This document shows, piece after piece, positions 45,502 to 54,656 of a stretch of 64,000 bases of DNA. Numbering within the stretch: position 1 is the stretch's first letter; the number at the start of each line of letters is the position of its first letter. The stretch lies in NCBI GenBank assembly GCA_022826755.1, contig JAJDUG010000049.1, forward strand, positions 62,001-126,000, given 5' to 3'. This stretch comes from Acidobacteriota bacterium (GTDB lineage: Bacteria; Acidobacteriota; Terriglobia; Versatilivoradales; Versatilivoraceae). Both the position numbers and the translations under genes were made by a program. A model generated the notes under the pieces. The model was not told where the DNA came from. It did no database searches and was given only the letters and a program-made list of their open reading frames with translations.

Positions 45502-47430
45502 TCAACGACTGTTGAAAGCCACCAATGCTGCATCGGTTCTTGCACAGGAGACCCATAGTTCAGGCACAATATGACATAGGTATCTCACGCATGAATGGAG
45601 CACTTCCCCCTCATCACCCTCGAAATTACCAAATGCCAGTTCCATCAGCCAATTCCCTGAATATTCCCTCCAATCGTCCAGTTTTTCGCGGCTTGCAGCC
45701 GCCATTATGCAAATCCTCACAGTCTCTGTGATCGATAGAGCGCATTGAGCATCGAGCCTGTTTCTGCTCACCACAATTCGTAACTCGTCGGCGAGCGCAC
45801 TACTCCTCGTGACGGCTGCGACAATGGCCAATCCGTTCAATACATTCAGAAGCTGTGCCTTGCTCTCCACGTCTGCAATTCTATAACCGCCACGCTTTAG
45901 AGCTTTTGCCGCCAATTCGGCCTGCTTGGAGTTTACACTGAAGATTAACGCGGAATTGACAAGAGTCGCGAAAGACGATGTTGTAGTTCTTGCTAATCCT
46001 AACTGTGAACCAATTGCCGCCGAAACATCGGCAGGCATGTTGATCGGACACGCCTCAGCACCCTCCAGTGGCCCCGGAAGGTACGGACGGGGAAACTCGC
46101 TGAGAGAGTGAAGGCTTCCGGGACTGGTCCCGAGAACTAAGTCGTGTAATTTCCCTTCCTTGATATTTTTCTCACAAGTCTTGGCAGTGATCATGATGCG
46201 ACCGAAGAACTCCGCTTTCATTTGCGATGCCGTTCCAAAATCAGGACTCCAACGGGGTTCTAAACGCATATCAACGAGTGACTGCAAGAAATGATGGTGT
46301 TTGTGATTATTGGACACCCACTCGCAAAACGGATCAAACTCGACACCAGAATTTACCATCTGACGATTGATCAGAGCCGCCTGTGACAAAGCTGCCAATC
46401 TTCTATAGAAAGGGGGCTCTTGCGACAACAGTCGGAGTCTGGACAGTTCCCCATCTACAAGGAGAAACAACGCTGAGAAAAGCTTGAAATCGCTTGCATT
46501 AGTAGCAACATCGTCGTCACGAATTTCTTGAACGAGACGAATAACGTGCGGTTCAATTTCAGGCCTATCCTGAAGAATGCGAAAGGCTACCGCGATTGCA
46601 CCTAGTTGAGAAATCCTGTCACCATACTCTTCCAAGTATTCAAAGGCACGAACAAGGTCTTCACTTCCAACGTGTTCAACTCTGATTTCAGTTGTCAGCG
46701 CAGAATGTGATGACAGCAACAGGCTATATAAGAAGCCGTCATACGGTCGCCAAGCAGCCAGTTGGTTGAAAAATTGTCTTCCCCTCCCCTCGGCATAATC
46801 TGTGATGGACGTACTTCCGTCGTAGATCCCCACCAATCTCTCAAAATATCTCCGCGAAGGAGGAACAAGTGAGGATACGATGCCTTTTCCATTTGAGATT
46901 TCGTTACGTATTGTCCCTGCTATATGAACCGGTGTATCGCGAAAATCACTGTGAAACTCGTCAACTTCCTCATCTTCAAGGGCCCGTTCTGAAAGTAATT
47001 CCTGCCATACTTGTCGTGCACTGGTGGGCAAATTGACGTCAGATGTGGCCTCATCGAGGCCTTGCAGTCGTGTCTTTCTATCAGGGGAAAGTGCGGTAAA
47101 ATCAGGCAGCACAAGGCTCTGTTTACCATTAAAAATAGCAAGCGTCGGCCGTTCTCCCATATCGGCGTTGCTATTCAAATTCCACTGCCGGCCATCGGTA
47201 TCAGTGACCACGGTTTCCGACACACCTGAAAGAATTTTTCGAATAGCTTCGAACAGTTCACTACGTTGAATAGAAACGCCAGAATCACCGAACGCAAGAA
47301 AAGCGTCCGTCTTAAGTCCATACTCCTTCCGAAAACCAGAGTCCCTTAACAAGGTTTCGCGTAACAACGGAGGAGCAAGCTCCAAAGTCGCCTGCGCCAA
47401 AGAAGACCTGACGTCAGGGCTATTCCTCAT
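45502..47430 (-). CDS. Unknown 642-residue partner of the HNH/PIN protein
   Basis: I do not recognise this protein. It has no signal peptide or membrane segment. An N-terminal ~110 residues look alpha/beta (GYKTDAFLAFG-type stretch, TVVTDTDGRQWNLNSN, RPTLAIFNGKQSLVLPDF). The rest is mostly helical, with an HKHHHF cluster near residue 370. The ATG overlaps the stop of the upstream giant gene by four bases (ATGA), so the two proteins are produced together and may form a complex. Codon use is AT-rich compared with the flanks. No nuclease, helicase or NTPase motif is visible. Confidence 0.75.
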   Translation of the reverse strand: MRNSPDVRSSLAQATLELAPPLLRETLLRDSGFRKEYGLKTDAFLAFGDSGVSIQRSELFEAIRKILSGVSETVVTDTDGRQWNLNSNADMGERPTLAIFNGKQSLVLPDFTALSPDRKTRLQGLDEATSDVNLPTSARQVWQELLSERALEDEEVDEFHSDFRDTPVHIAGTIRNEISNGKGIVSSLVPPSRRYFERLVGIYDGSTSITDYAEGRGRQFFNQLAAWRPYDGFLYSLLLSSHSALTTEIRVEHVGSEDLVRAFEYLEEYGDRISQLGAIAVAFRILQDRPEIEPHVIRLVQEIRDDDVATNASDFKLFSALFLLVDGELSRLRLLSQEPPFYRRLAALSQAALINRQMVNSGVEFDPFCEWVSNNHKHHHFLQSLVDMRLEPRWSPDFGTASQMKAEFFGRIMITAKTCEKNIKEGKLHDLVLGTSPGSLHSLSEFPRPYLPGPLEGAEACPINMPADVSAAIGSQLGLARTTTSSFATLVNSALIFSVNSKQAELAAKALKRGGYRIADVESKAQLLNVLNGLAIVAAVTRSSALADELRIVVSRNRLDAQCALSITETVRICIMAAASREKLDDWREYSGNWLMELAFGNFEGDEGEVLHSCVRYLCHIVPELWVSCARTDAALVAFNSR

Positions 47431-50400
47431 GTCGTCTCCCCATTGTCCAACAGTTGATCAACGGCTACTGCGACCTGTCTTTTGTACTGGGCGACAATCA
47501 GCGCATACAGATCGGGAAATTGTTCTTTAACAGGGATCAATACTCTATCTTGTACCCAGTTCCAGTATGCATCTCTGACTTCTTTTGGGGCATTGAACTG
47601 CAGGATGAGCATCATCAGGATATGCACACTTCGCCCGCTCTTCACAATGTTGATTCCATTCTCCGGATCGAGGCTTTGAACCCAACCACGAATGTCCAAC
47701 TGGTCTACAAGCCAGTCAGAGCGGGCGGTTACACTGGAGAGATCATCGTCGGCCATCCAAATGGTCTGCAAGCTTCTGATGAATACTTGCAAGGTCGTAA
47801 CAAGCCAAGGAGCTTCTTTTGGAATTTGTAGCCAGTCACTCATTCGAACACGCAAAAGACTTTCGCGAATGGCTTTCAACTCGGCCGTTTCGATTACCCT
47901 ACCGTCCTGGATCTGCGAGGCTGAAAGATAAGACACGAGTTCAACCTCTCCAACAGGCACCAGAAAATATCCCGCACGACGAAGTTGTGTTCTGTACTCC
48001 AACTGGTTTTCAGCAGTAATGGCACGAGCGGACGTCAATGCAACTAAGAGATCCAATGTTGAATGCATCGGCACCTGTGAACCATCATTGTCAATATAAG
48101 CATGCTGATTGATGAACCTGTCGTCTGAAATAATTGCATCGCAGTCACCCACCAGAGCCAATATCCCTAAACAAGGATGCTCGGGCATCGATTTCTCAGC
48201 CAACTTGTCCGTATAGCGTTGTTTACCAACCTTGACTTTCCCAGATTCTATCCGGGACGCAAGACCAGATCGTATGCGTTCCAACGCATCGATGACCCTT
48301 CCAGAAGTATTTTCGTAAGTGATGAGTTGATCAGCTTCTGAAAGGCTTCTTGGAGAAACAAAGGGCCTGAAACCCGCAGCTTTTAGTTTTTCGAATATCC
48401 CGAGATGGAGAAAATAGGTTACAGCCAAGTCGCTCAAATACAGGATTGCGCCATCATTAATTCCAGGTTCGGTCGGCCAAGGCTTCTCTTGAAGCTGCAA
48501 GAAGGCAAGTGCTTTTTTCGCTTCTTCAATGGTGAGCTGACCTTTTTCTCTTAGCTTGGCGACAATAGATTGACAACTAAAAAGCACAGCAGAGTGCGCC
48601 GTCAAGTCGGCTTCTTCCTCCATCAGAGAAGACAGTCGATGAACCGGAGACGGACAGACAACGATGCGTTGGATGTCATCATCGGCATCGATTTCTGCTT
48701 CTGCGATAAACATAGCCAACTCATCGCCAACCTGGGCTGAAAGGTCACCATCTGCCACAGTCGTCGAAACGAATTTCTCCAGCAATTCATTCGCGAGCAG
48801 ATCGCGTAAGAGATTGGCGTCCCTGATGCGGCTCGGTTGGTGAAATTTGGTCTTTTGCTTCTCCTCAAACAGCCACGCCATAGTCGAGTGGGGTACGTAT
48901 ACCCGCTCGAATGCTTCGAATACTTTGTCCAACAGTCCTAGAAAACTCAAAGTGAACAACGCAGTAAGATCAATTCCAATACTCTTGCTGGAATTCCAAG
49001 AAACTAGTTGACGCTTTCCGCTGTACGCTGATAACGGTACCCTGCCTCTAGGGTCTCTCTCCGATAGGTTTGAATATGCAGGAAACAGCATTAAATATAC
49101 CAACGCCTTGTTGAGAGATTGAGCAGCGACAAACATGGGTACATCGCCACAGCTCAACAACTGCCACGTCTCAGATTCTCGACGATCCCATTCAATTTTG
49201 CGGTCAAAGAAATCCTTCAGAGTCACTCTTTGAATTGGGCCATTGTCTTCAGACAGCACATTGGCCCTTTGAATCCACTGAGAGACGGCAGGATTGTCGT
49301 CCCAACCAGCGCTCATGGCTAATGTGTATGCAGCACATAAGAGTTCGGCATCTTTACTACTCTTGCTTGCTGCGGCAAAGAGGAGTTCCTTGGCAAGAGG
49401 GGAATCTAACTGAAAGGCAAGTTGAGCCGTTCCCATCAAATCTTGAGCGCTCCTTGTGGATCTTTGCTCAAACTCTCTAGCAACATACTTAGAAAGGATG
49501 TTCATATCACCGAGAGCAACCCCGAGATGAACCTGCAAAGTCCGATAGCTTGGATCCTCCCAATACTCATCAAGTTTCGTCAGTTCGGAGCGAGCCTGAA
49601 GTAGAGCGCCTTCATAATATAGTGCCCACGCGTAAAGCAACTTCAGGCACTTGGATCGTTTCAGGAGACCAATGTTCGATTTGAGGAATGTGACAAGCTG
49701 TTCAGTTTGCCTTGCTTTATCTAGTGCGTTCGCAAATCGCTCAGCATCGCCGACGTAACTTGTCCTTTTGAACAGAATTTCTCCATATTTGCAAAGACCA
49801 TCCCAGTCTTGTGCGCTTTCGAGTTTTTCGACCAGAGCTTCTAGGTCGCTAAGCAAGTTCGTATTCTTGAAAAGCTCTTTGAGAGTCTCAATTGGATTCG
49901 TACCCTCTGCCTCCCTGATTCTAGTTCGGATACGTCGTTCGTCGGTTGGAGATAATCCATGTTCTAGCAGAAGCTCAAGACAATCAGTTGCGGTTTCAAT
50001 CTGTCCCGCATTTAGGTGTGTTTCGATCCGGAAAACGAGCAGCGACTTTGCATTTATATACTTGGATAGCTCGTCATAGTGCTGGTCAATGTAGTTAGCC
50101 GCGGCTTTCGGATTCTTCTGCCTGAAGCAGAGAGCAAAGCGAGCCTTTGCTGTGTCTAGTGTGATTCCCCCGTGCAACGCGATTTGTCGGTCGATTTCTT
50201 TCTCAACCGCTTCCAGATCCAACTTGATTCCGAATTGAACACCGAGGGGGACGAGGTGAAGAGCAGATTTGGGATCACGAAGACTGCTCTTAAGCCGTTC
50301 CCGCCCATGGGTGGCAGTTGCGGGGACTTTCAACTCAATCCACAGCGCGTACTCGTCAGCTACTTTCGCCGCCTCAGCGCAATTCAGTCTTCGGGCGACT

Positions 50401-51527
50401 TTGGCCGCGTCCATAAAGTGTTCGTATGCTTTTCGTTGGGCAGCAAGCGAGTGCGAGTCGGACGCCAGTGGAAAGTTTGCTGCAATCAACGGCAACTGGT
50501 TGCGCACAAGAGAACGAAACTCTTCTGGCACCGTACCCAATAGACGTGTCATCGCAATCATGTAATGAAGGATCGGCGTCTGAACAAAATCCTGATCGGA
50601 AACCGCATCAACTACTTTCCTGGCTTCGTCCCAATGGGAAATCTCAAGCAGAAGTCTCAAAAGAACATATTTGCCGTCAGCGTCTAAGTCACCAGCACCG
50701 AACCCGACAGCCTTCAACCACGCTACGGCTCCTTCTTCACGTTCATGTTGTGCGACAATCATGAGAGCGGCGGACCGCGAAAGCGGTGATTCAATGTCAA
50801 TAAGAACATTAAGTGCTGCTTTCTTATCTCCCTTCTGCGATGCAATAAAGGCACTTGCGATTTCGATGCCAGAGCCATTTCCTAATCTCATCGCAAGGTT
50901 CAAGAATTCTTCTGCTTTCTCCATTTCACTCGCAGAAGACAATAGCCGTGAGCACCAGGCTAGCGCCCATCCCCTTAGATCATCACTACCCCCGGAAAGT
51001 TCTCCTTTGATTAATTTTCTCGCAAGCATCAGTGAGGAGCGGACGTGGTCGTATCCAAAGAAGAACCGTGATTGACGGAGAGTTTGAACGTCATGTTTAA
51101 TTTTCTGGTCCACTAGAGCCGTGGGAAAGAGAGGAGAAAAAAACAAATCCTGCTTTATGGATGTCGAGTCGTCGGCGCGTCGCATCAACATTGCTGCTTG
51201 ATGTGTCTCTTTCCACTTTCTGAGCAAATCCGGTGGATAGTCTTCAGGTTGGCCGTCCACCAAAGCGTGATGATTCGGGCAAAGCAAAATCAGATTATCG
51301 GGAGAGTCGAGATCTTCTTCGGGAGGTTTGGGCTTTCCTCTTGGACCATACTGACTGACGGCATAGATGTGACATATTTGACCTGTAACGGTAGCGTGTG
51401 ACTTTTCCGAAGCGGGCGCAATGAGAGATATGGTGCAATTTGGATACGCGCACTGGTTTCCACTTAATGCGAATAAGGTCTTGATAGTTTTTACTGAGTA
51501 GTTTCGTGACAACGTTCTGTTCGACAC
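47427..51527 (-). CDS. Giant HNH nuclease / helical-repeat / PIN-like protein
   Basis: About 1366 residues. Residues 1-125 form an HNH endonuclease domain: zinc ligands in NQCAYPNC (C26, C31), ICHIYA (H53) and LILLCPNHHALVD (C83, H86, H87), then YPPDLLRKWKETH. A long helical region of TPR-like pairs follows to about residue 830. Near residue 850 begins IGIDLTALFTLSFLGLLDKV and YVPHSTMAWLFEE, and near 1130 CDAIISDDRFINQHAY with MHSTLDLLVAL; together these resemble the two halves of a PIN-type RNase fold with an insertion. The GTG at 51527 is my choice (GGAAACACGA upstream, no ATG available; TTG at 51608 is the alternative). Probably a nucleic-acid-targeting defence protein. Confidence 0.72.
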   Translation of the reverse strand: MSNRTLSRNYSVKTIKTLFALSGNQCAYPNCTISLIAPASEKSHATVTGQICHIYAVSQYGPRGKPKPPEEDLDSPDNLILLCPNHHALVDGQPEDYPPDLLRKWKETHQAAMLMRRADDSTSIKQDLFFSPLFPTALVDQKIKHDVQTLRQSRFFFGYDHVRSSLMLARKLIKGELSGGSDDLRGWALAWCSRLLSSASEMEKAEEFLNLAMRLGNGSGIEIASAFIASQKGDKKAALNVLIDIESPLSRSAALMIVAQHEREEGAVAWLKAVGFGAGDLDADGKYVLLRLLLEISHWDEARKVVDAVSDQDFVQTPILHYMIAMTRLLGTVPEEFRSLVRNQLPLIAANFPLASDSHSLAAQRKAYEHFMDAAKVARRLNCAEAAKVADEYALWIELKVPATATHGRERLKSSLRDPKSALHLVPLGVQFGIKLDLEAVEKEIDRQIALHGGITLDTAKARFALCFRQKNPKAAANYIDQHYDELSKYINAKSLLVFRIETHLNAGQIETATDCLELLLEHGLSPTDERRIRTRIREAEGTNPIETLKELFKNTNLLSDLEALVEKLESAQDWDGLCKYGEILFKRTSYVGDAERFANALDKARQTEQLVTFLKSNIGLLKRSKCLKLLYAWALYYEGALLQARSELTKLDEYWEDPSYRTLQVHLGVALGDMNILSKYVAREFEQRSTRSAQDLMGTAQLAFQLDSPLAKELLFAAASKSSKDAELLCAAYTLAMSAGWDDNPAVSQWIQRANVLSEDNGPIQRVTLKDFFDRKIEWDRRESETWQLLSCGDVPMFVAAQSLNKALVYLMLFPAYSNLSERDPRGRVPLSAYSGKRQLVSWNSSKSIGIDLTALFTLSFLGLLDKVFEAFERVYVPHSTMAWLFEEKQKTKFHQPSRIRDANLLRDLLANELLEKFVSTTVADGDLSAQVGDELAMFIAEAEIDADDDIQRIVVCPSPVHRLSSLMEEEADLTAHSAVLFSCQSIVAKLREKGQLTIEEAKKALAFLQLQEKPWPTEPGINDGAILYLSDLAVTYFLHLGIFEKLKAAGFRPFVSPRSLSEADQLITYENTSGRVIDALERIRSGLASRIESGKVKVGKQRYTDKLAEKSMPEHPCLGILALVGDCDAIISDDRFINQHAYIDNDGSQVPMHSTLDLLVALTSARAITAENQLEYRTQLRRAGYFLVPVGEVELVSYLSASQIQDGRVIETAELKAIRESLLRVRMSDWLQIPKEAPWLVTTLQVFIRSLQTIWMADDDLSSVTARSDWLVDQLDIRGWVQSLDPENGINIVKSGRSVHILMMLILQFNAPKEVRDAYWNWVQDRVLIPVKEQFPDLYALIVAQYKRQVAVAVDQLLDNGETT

Positions 51528-52044
51528 TCGTGTTTCCGTGTTTGCGTTCCAGTCTAACTCGCTTCCCGGTTCGTGCCAACCTACCCAACTATCTGCCAGA
51601 TCGAGCAAGCCACCGTGCGTACTCTTGTGCCACGCTAGTCAATTCTTTATTCGAAACAAGTGGCCGTTAGCTACCAATGGAATTTGGAGTTGTTCGTACA
51701 GCCGGAACTTTTCCGAGCTATCGGATACTGAACAATCAACTTGTTCCCGGAAAAACAATCCCCAACTCCGCTGGAGAGTCTGCACTTGAAAACAAGCGCA
51801 GGGGCGGGAGTCCGCTGTTTCGGATGGGCTGTACTATTGGGGGTCTGATGGGGTGAAGCGTGAGCTTCGCCTCTTGACGGCTTTGCGTTGGTTGGGGCCC
51901 AATTCTGTTTGGGGGCTGACCCCGAACTACTAACTTCGGCCAGAGTGTCCCAGCCCCTGCTAGCCTTAACCGGGTGGCTTTGCTTCCCGCGACTTAAGGA
52001 GAACCGTCGGGGCAGTCTTTACCAACCGTGCGAGTCTTCGTCGA
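51528..52044. other. Right flank of the AT-rich island
   Basis: No credible gene. Composition returns to GC-rich by about 51.9 kb. It must contain the promoter of the leftward HNH gene; TTGACT on the minus strand near 51640 is the only -35-like hexamer I see, without a matching -10. A small GAAGC/GCTTC hairpin lies near 51855. Confidence 0.5.
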
Positions 52045-52455
52045 TCAGGCTGCTTCCATGTCCTCGGAGATGACCGGCGACTCTCTCCAATGCGGACCAT
52101 AGAGTTGAATCAAGCGGGAGGTCGTCTCGTCGAACCCATTCAGGTAGGCGCCCTGGAGAAAACGGCGGTTCTGCAGAGCCCGGGGAACACCCAGACTCTC
52201 CAGGTAGTGGCTGCGGAGAATCCGTCGAATTTCCTGTCCCAGAAGTTCGGAAACTCCTGGGACCCGTGAATCCAGCGACCGCCCTTGTGATTCCCGAATG
52301 CTCTTCAACCGGGCTTCGATATCGCGGTGAATCTCGAAGGCCGCGCCGGCAAACCCCCAGGCGATCAGCATCCCAAGGATCCGACGCTCTCTGTGGACCC
52401 TATCTCGAAATCGGTCCAGCCATTCAGCCGTCTCCACCGGCAGTGTCGGTTCCAT
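52045..52455 (-). CDS. Small uncharacterised protein
   Basis: A 136-residue soluble or weakly membrane-associated protein. An internal stretch ILGMLIAWGFAGAAFEIH is hydrophobic enough to be one membrane helix. Charged helices follow (RDIEARLKSIRESQG, LLGQEIRRILRSHYLESLG). CCAGGAGGATTTC before the ATG at 52455 fixes the start; the TTG nine codons upstream would swallow the ribosome site. No family recognised. It lies downstream of lexA on the same strand (gap 88 bp), so SOS co-regulation is possible. Confidence 0.65.
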   Translation of the reverse strand: MEPTLPVETAEWLDRFRDRVHRERRILGMLIAWGFAGAAFEIHRDIEARLKSIRESQGRSLDSRVPGVSELLGQEIRRILRSHYLESLGVPRALQNRRFLQGAYLNGFDETTSRLIQLYGPHWRESPVISEDMEAA

Positions 52456-52543
52456 GAAATCCTCCTGGTAATCTTTCCTCAATAGAAAACTTCCTGAAAC
52501 CCCGCGAGGTCATTCGAATGCCGTTCCCCCACGGGTGCGGACA

Positions 52544-53152
52544 TCAGAATCGTCGGAACACTCCGATCACTTTTCCAGCGATCTCAACCTCATCCGCCCC
52601 CAGCTCAATGACCGGGTAGCGGGGGTTTTCCGGCTTCAGACGAATCTTTCCGTCCAATCGATAGAAGCGTTTCAGCGTGGCCTCGTCTCCGTTGACTCGA
52701 GCTACCACGATCTCCCCGTTTTCGGCCATGGGCTGTTTTCGAACCAGAACCATGTCCGCCGGCAGAATGTGAGCATCGATCATGCTGTCCCCTTCCACCT
52801 TGAGCAGAAAGACGGTTTCGTCCCCGACCCATTCGCGTGGCAGTGGAATCGTCCCCTCCCGGTTCTCCTCGGCCAGAATCGGGAGGCCGGCCTGAATGCG
52901 TCCCAGCAGGGGCAGATCCACCACCCGCTCATTCTCGGAAACCCCTGCCAGGGGCACGTTGGCCCGCGACTTGGAGGGCTGGTGATCCAGATAGCCCTTG
53001 GCCCGCAGAACCTCGATATGTTGCTGGATGGCCTGGGCCGACTTTCCCAGCGCCCGGGCCACCTCTCTCACCGACGGAGGCAATCCCTGACGGATGAAGT
53101 AGTCCTGAATATATTCGTACACCCGGCGCTGCTTTTCGGTTAACGCTCTCAT
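52544..53152 (-). CDS. lexA: LexA repressor
   Basis: A 202-residue SOS repressor. The N-terminal winged helix (RALTEKQRRVYEYIQDYF, PSVREVARALG) is followed by the S24 self-cleaving domain. The Ala-Gly cleavage bond is in GRIQAGLP, the catalytic Ser in VEGDSMIDAH and the Lys in DEATLKRFYR. AGGAGGGCG precedes the ATG at 53152. A palindrome inside its own promoter (53211-53228) is the likely autoregulatory operator. RecA-stimulated autocleavage would relieve repression after DNA damage. Confidence 0.95.
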   Translation of the reverse strand: MRALTEKQRRVYEYIQDYFIRQGLPPSVREVARALGKSAQAIQQHIEVLRAKGYLDHQPSKSRANVPLAGVSENERVVDLPLLGRIQAGLPILAEENREGTIPLPREWVGDETVFLLKVEGDSMIDAHILPADMVLVRKQPMAENGEIVVARVNGDEATLKRFYRLDGKIRLKPENPRYPVIELGADEVEIAGKVIGVFRRF

Positions 53153-53208
53153 TGGGCGCCCTCCTGAAGGCAGGCAACCGCCCCGTGCCCTGGATATAGA
53201 CAAGCGTC

Positions 53209-53237
53209 AGCATAGACATCCGTCTATGTTCTGTCAA
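53209..53237 (-). promoter_or_regulatory. Sigma70-type promoter of lexA
   Basis: On the minus strand TTGACA (53237-53232) and TATGCT (53214-53209) are separated by exactly 17 bases. Transcription would start about 50 bases before the lexA ATG. Confidence 0.75.
53211..53228. promoter_or_regulatory. Candidate LexA operator
   Basis: CATAGAC-ATCC-GTCTATG is a perfect 7-bp-arm palindrome lying between the lexA -35 and -10. A further TAGAC half-site is at 53197-53201. It differs from the E. coli (CTGT-N8-ACAG) and Bacillus (GAAC-N4-GTTC) boxes, so it may be the lineage's own SOS box. Confidence 0.7.
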
Positions 53238-53542
53238 GAGGAATTGTTGGACTATTTCCATTTGGGGGGCATGCGCTCCGGGACCGGAGCCAAAATCCAT
53301 CCTCGCCGCTACTGCCGCTTCCAGTTCCTCTCCGGAACCGTCATAATCATAAGGATCACTCCGCCGATGGCGCGAGAGCCCATCGGGGTTGCCGTCGGCC
53401 GGGAATCGAGAGTCGGGCCCATTCCATGAGCCGGCCCTGCAGAAGGGCCGGACGCCACCAAAAAAAAGAAACCGAAGCAGCCGCGGCTTCGTTGTAAACG
53501 TATGTTACAGGCAGCCGGGCTGCGGTCGGGAACGCCGCGACC

Positions 53543-54124
53543 ATGACGCCGCAGACCGAACTGGTTCGACGCAGCCAGCAAGGCGATGTGCAGGCCTTCG
53601 AAGAACTGGTCCGCAGTTGCCAGCAAAGAGTTTTCGGCCTGATCTATCAGATCCTGAGATCCCCGGAGGAGGTAGAAGACGTCGCGCAGGAGGTTTTTAC
53701 CAAGCTGTACTTTTCACTGTCTCAGTTTCGCCTGGATTCCTCCTTCCAGGCCTGGCTCTACCGAATCGTAGTCAACCAGTGTTATGACCATTTGCGGAAG
53801 CGCAAGCGCACCCCTCAAATCAACTACTCGGATCTTTCCGAAAGCGAGGCCGCGGCCTTTGAGAGTCTGCCGTCGCTCACGGAATCCAGGCTTCCCGATA
53901 TCGCCAAGACCGTGGAGTTGCGGGAGATCTCGGACCGCTTGCTGAGCCTGCTGCCGCCTGGAGATCGCATGCTGCTGGTGTTGAAGGAGATGGAGGACTT
54001 TTCGATCGAGGATCTGGCCGGTGTCTTCAAGATTTCCAAAAACGCGGTAAAGCTGAGGTTGTTCCGGGCGCGCCACCAGTTGCGGCGCGCCTATGAGAAG
54101 GGTAGGCTCTCTCGGAGGAAGTAG
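53543..54124 (+). CDS. ECF-type RNA polymerase sigma factor
   Basis: A 193-residue sigma-70 family protein. Region 2 runs from about residue 20 to 90 (FEELVRSCQQRVFGLIYQIL, VEDVAQEVFTKLYFSL, FQAWLYRIVVNQCYDHLRKR). Region 4 runs from about 130 to 185 (LLPPGDRMLLVLKEMEDFSI, LAGVFKISKNAVKLRLFRAR). Regions 1 and 3 are absent, as in RpoE-like ECF factors. It is followed within four bases by a membrane protein that is probably its anti-sigma factor. Confidence 0.9.
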   Translation: MTPQTELVRRSQQGDVQAFEELVRSCQQRVFGLIYQILRSPEEVEDVAQEVFTKLYFSLSQFRLDSSFQAWLYRIVVNQCYDHLRKRKRTPQINYSDLSESEAAAFESLPSLTESRLPDIAKTVELREISDRLLSLLPPGDRMLLVLKEMEDFSIEDLAGVFKISKNAVKLRLFRARHQLRRAYEKGRLSRRK

Positions 54125-54128
54125 CCAA

Positions 54129-54656
54129 ATGGGCCATCGAACCCTGCGGTCCCAACTGGAAGATTTCGCAGACTCCAAGCTGTCTCCGGATCAGATGCAA
54201 GTGGTTGAGCGGCAGGTGGCCGGTTGCTCCGACTACCGCCGGCACCTGCAGGCCCTGGGCTGGATACGAGCGCTGATGCGGGGAAGCCGGCTGACCGACG
54301 CTCCGGAACCCTCCCCGGGATTTGCCCAAAGGCTGGCAAGGCGTCTGGATAGCCACCGCGAAGTCTACCTGTTCTGGCTGCCGCTTCGCGCCATGGCCCT
54401 GAAGGCCATCCCGGTGATGGCTCTTCTGACGATTCTCCTGGGGGCCATGGCCTACCTTCAAGGACCATCGGAAGCGCCGGTCCTTGCCGCGTGGGAAGAT
54501 CCCCTGCTCGAGTCCTACTCGGAGCAGCAGGAAGTGGTGACCGAAGCCATTTTCTCGGAAGCCGTCGCCCGAGATCCGAACCTGGTGGTCCGGACATTGA
54601 TGGGAGACCCCGCGATTGGAATCGCGGAGGATGATACTTATGATGAATCTTTCTAA
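54129..54656 (+). CDS. Probable membrane anti-sigma factor
   Basis: A 175-residue protein with a cytoplasmic N-terminus, one membrane segment (AIPVMALLTILLGAMAYL, near residue 105) and a short periplasmic tail. The N-terminal region (LEDFADSKLSPDQMQVVERQ then VAGCSDYRRHLQAL) looks like the zinc-binding anti-sigma fold, but only one cysteine remains of the usual His/Cys/Cys set. It is encoded four bases after the ECF sigma gene; that position is the main evidence for its role. The next gene starts inside its 3' end. Confidence 0.75.
   Translation: MGHRTLRSQLEDFADSKLSPDQMQVVERQVAGCSDYRRHLQALGWIRALMRGSRLTDAPEPSPGFAQRLARRLDSHREVYLFWLPLRAMALKAIPVMALLTILLGAMAYLQGPSEAPVLAAWEDPLLESYSEQQEVVTEAIFSEAVARDPNLVVRTLMGDPAIGIAEDDTYDESF

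Larger units (their letters stand above)
44150..51880. other. AT-rich accessory island
   Basis: Four genes in two overlapping pairs, all with AT-rich codon use, lie between the Smr gene and the 136-residue gene near lexA. No integrase, transposase or tRNA flanks it. Composition and domain content (HNH, PIN-like, uncharacterised small families) suggest a horizontally acquired defence island. Confidence 0.7.

Noticed and set aside
53226-53429. 67-codon ORF between lexA and the sigma factor gene
   Set aside because: It starts inside the lexA promoter region and has no family resemblance.
53423-53446. GC hairpin before the A-run upstream of the sigma factor gene as a terminator
   Set aside because: CCGGCCC/GGGCCGG can pair, but no T-run follows on either strand in the right position.
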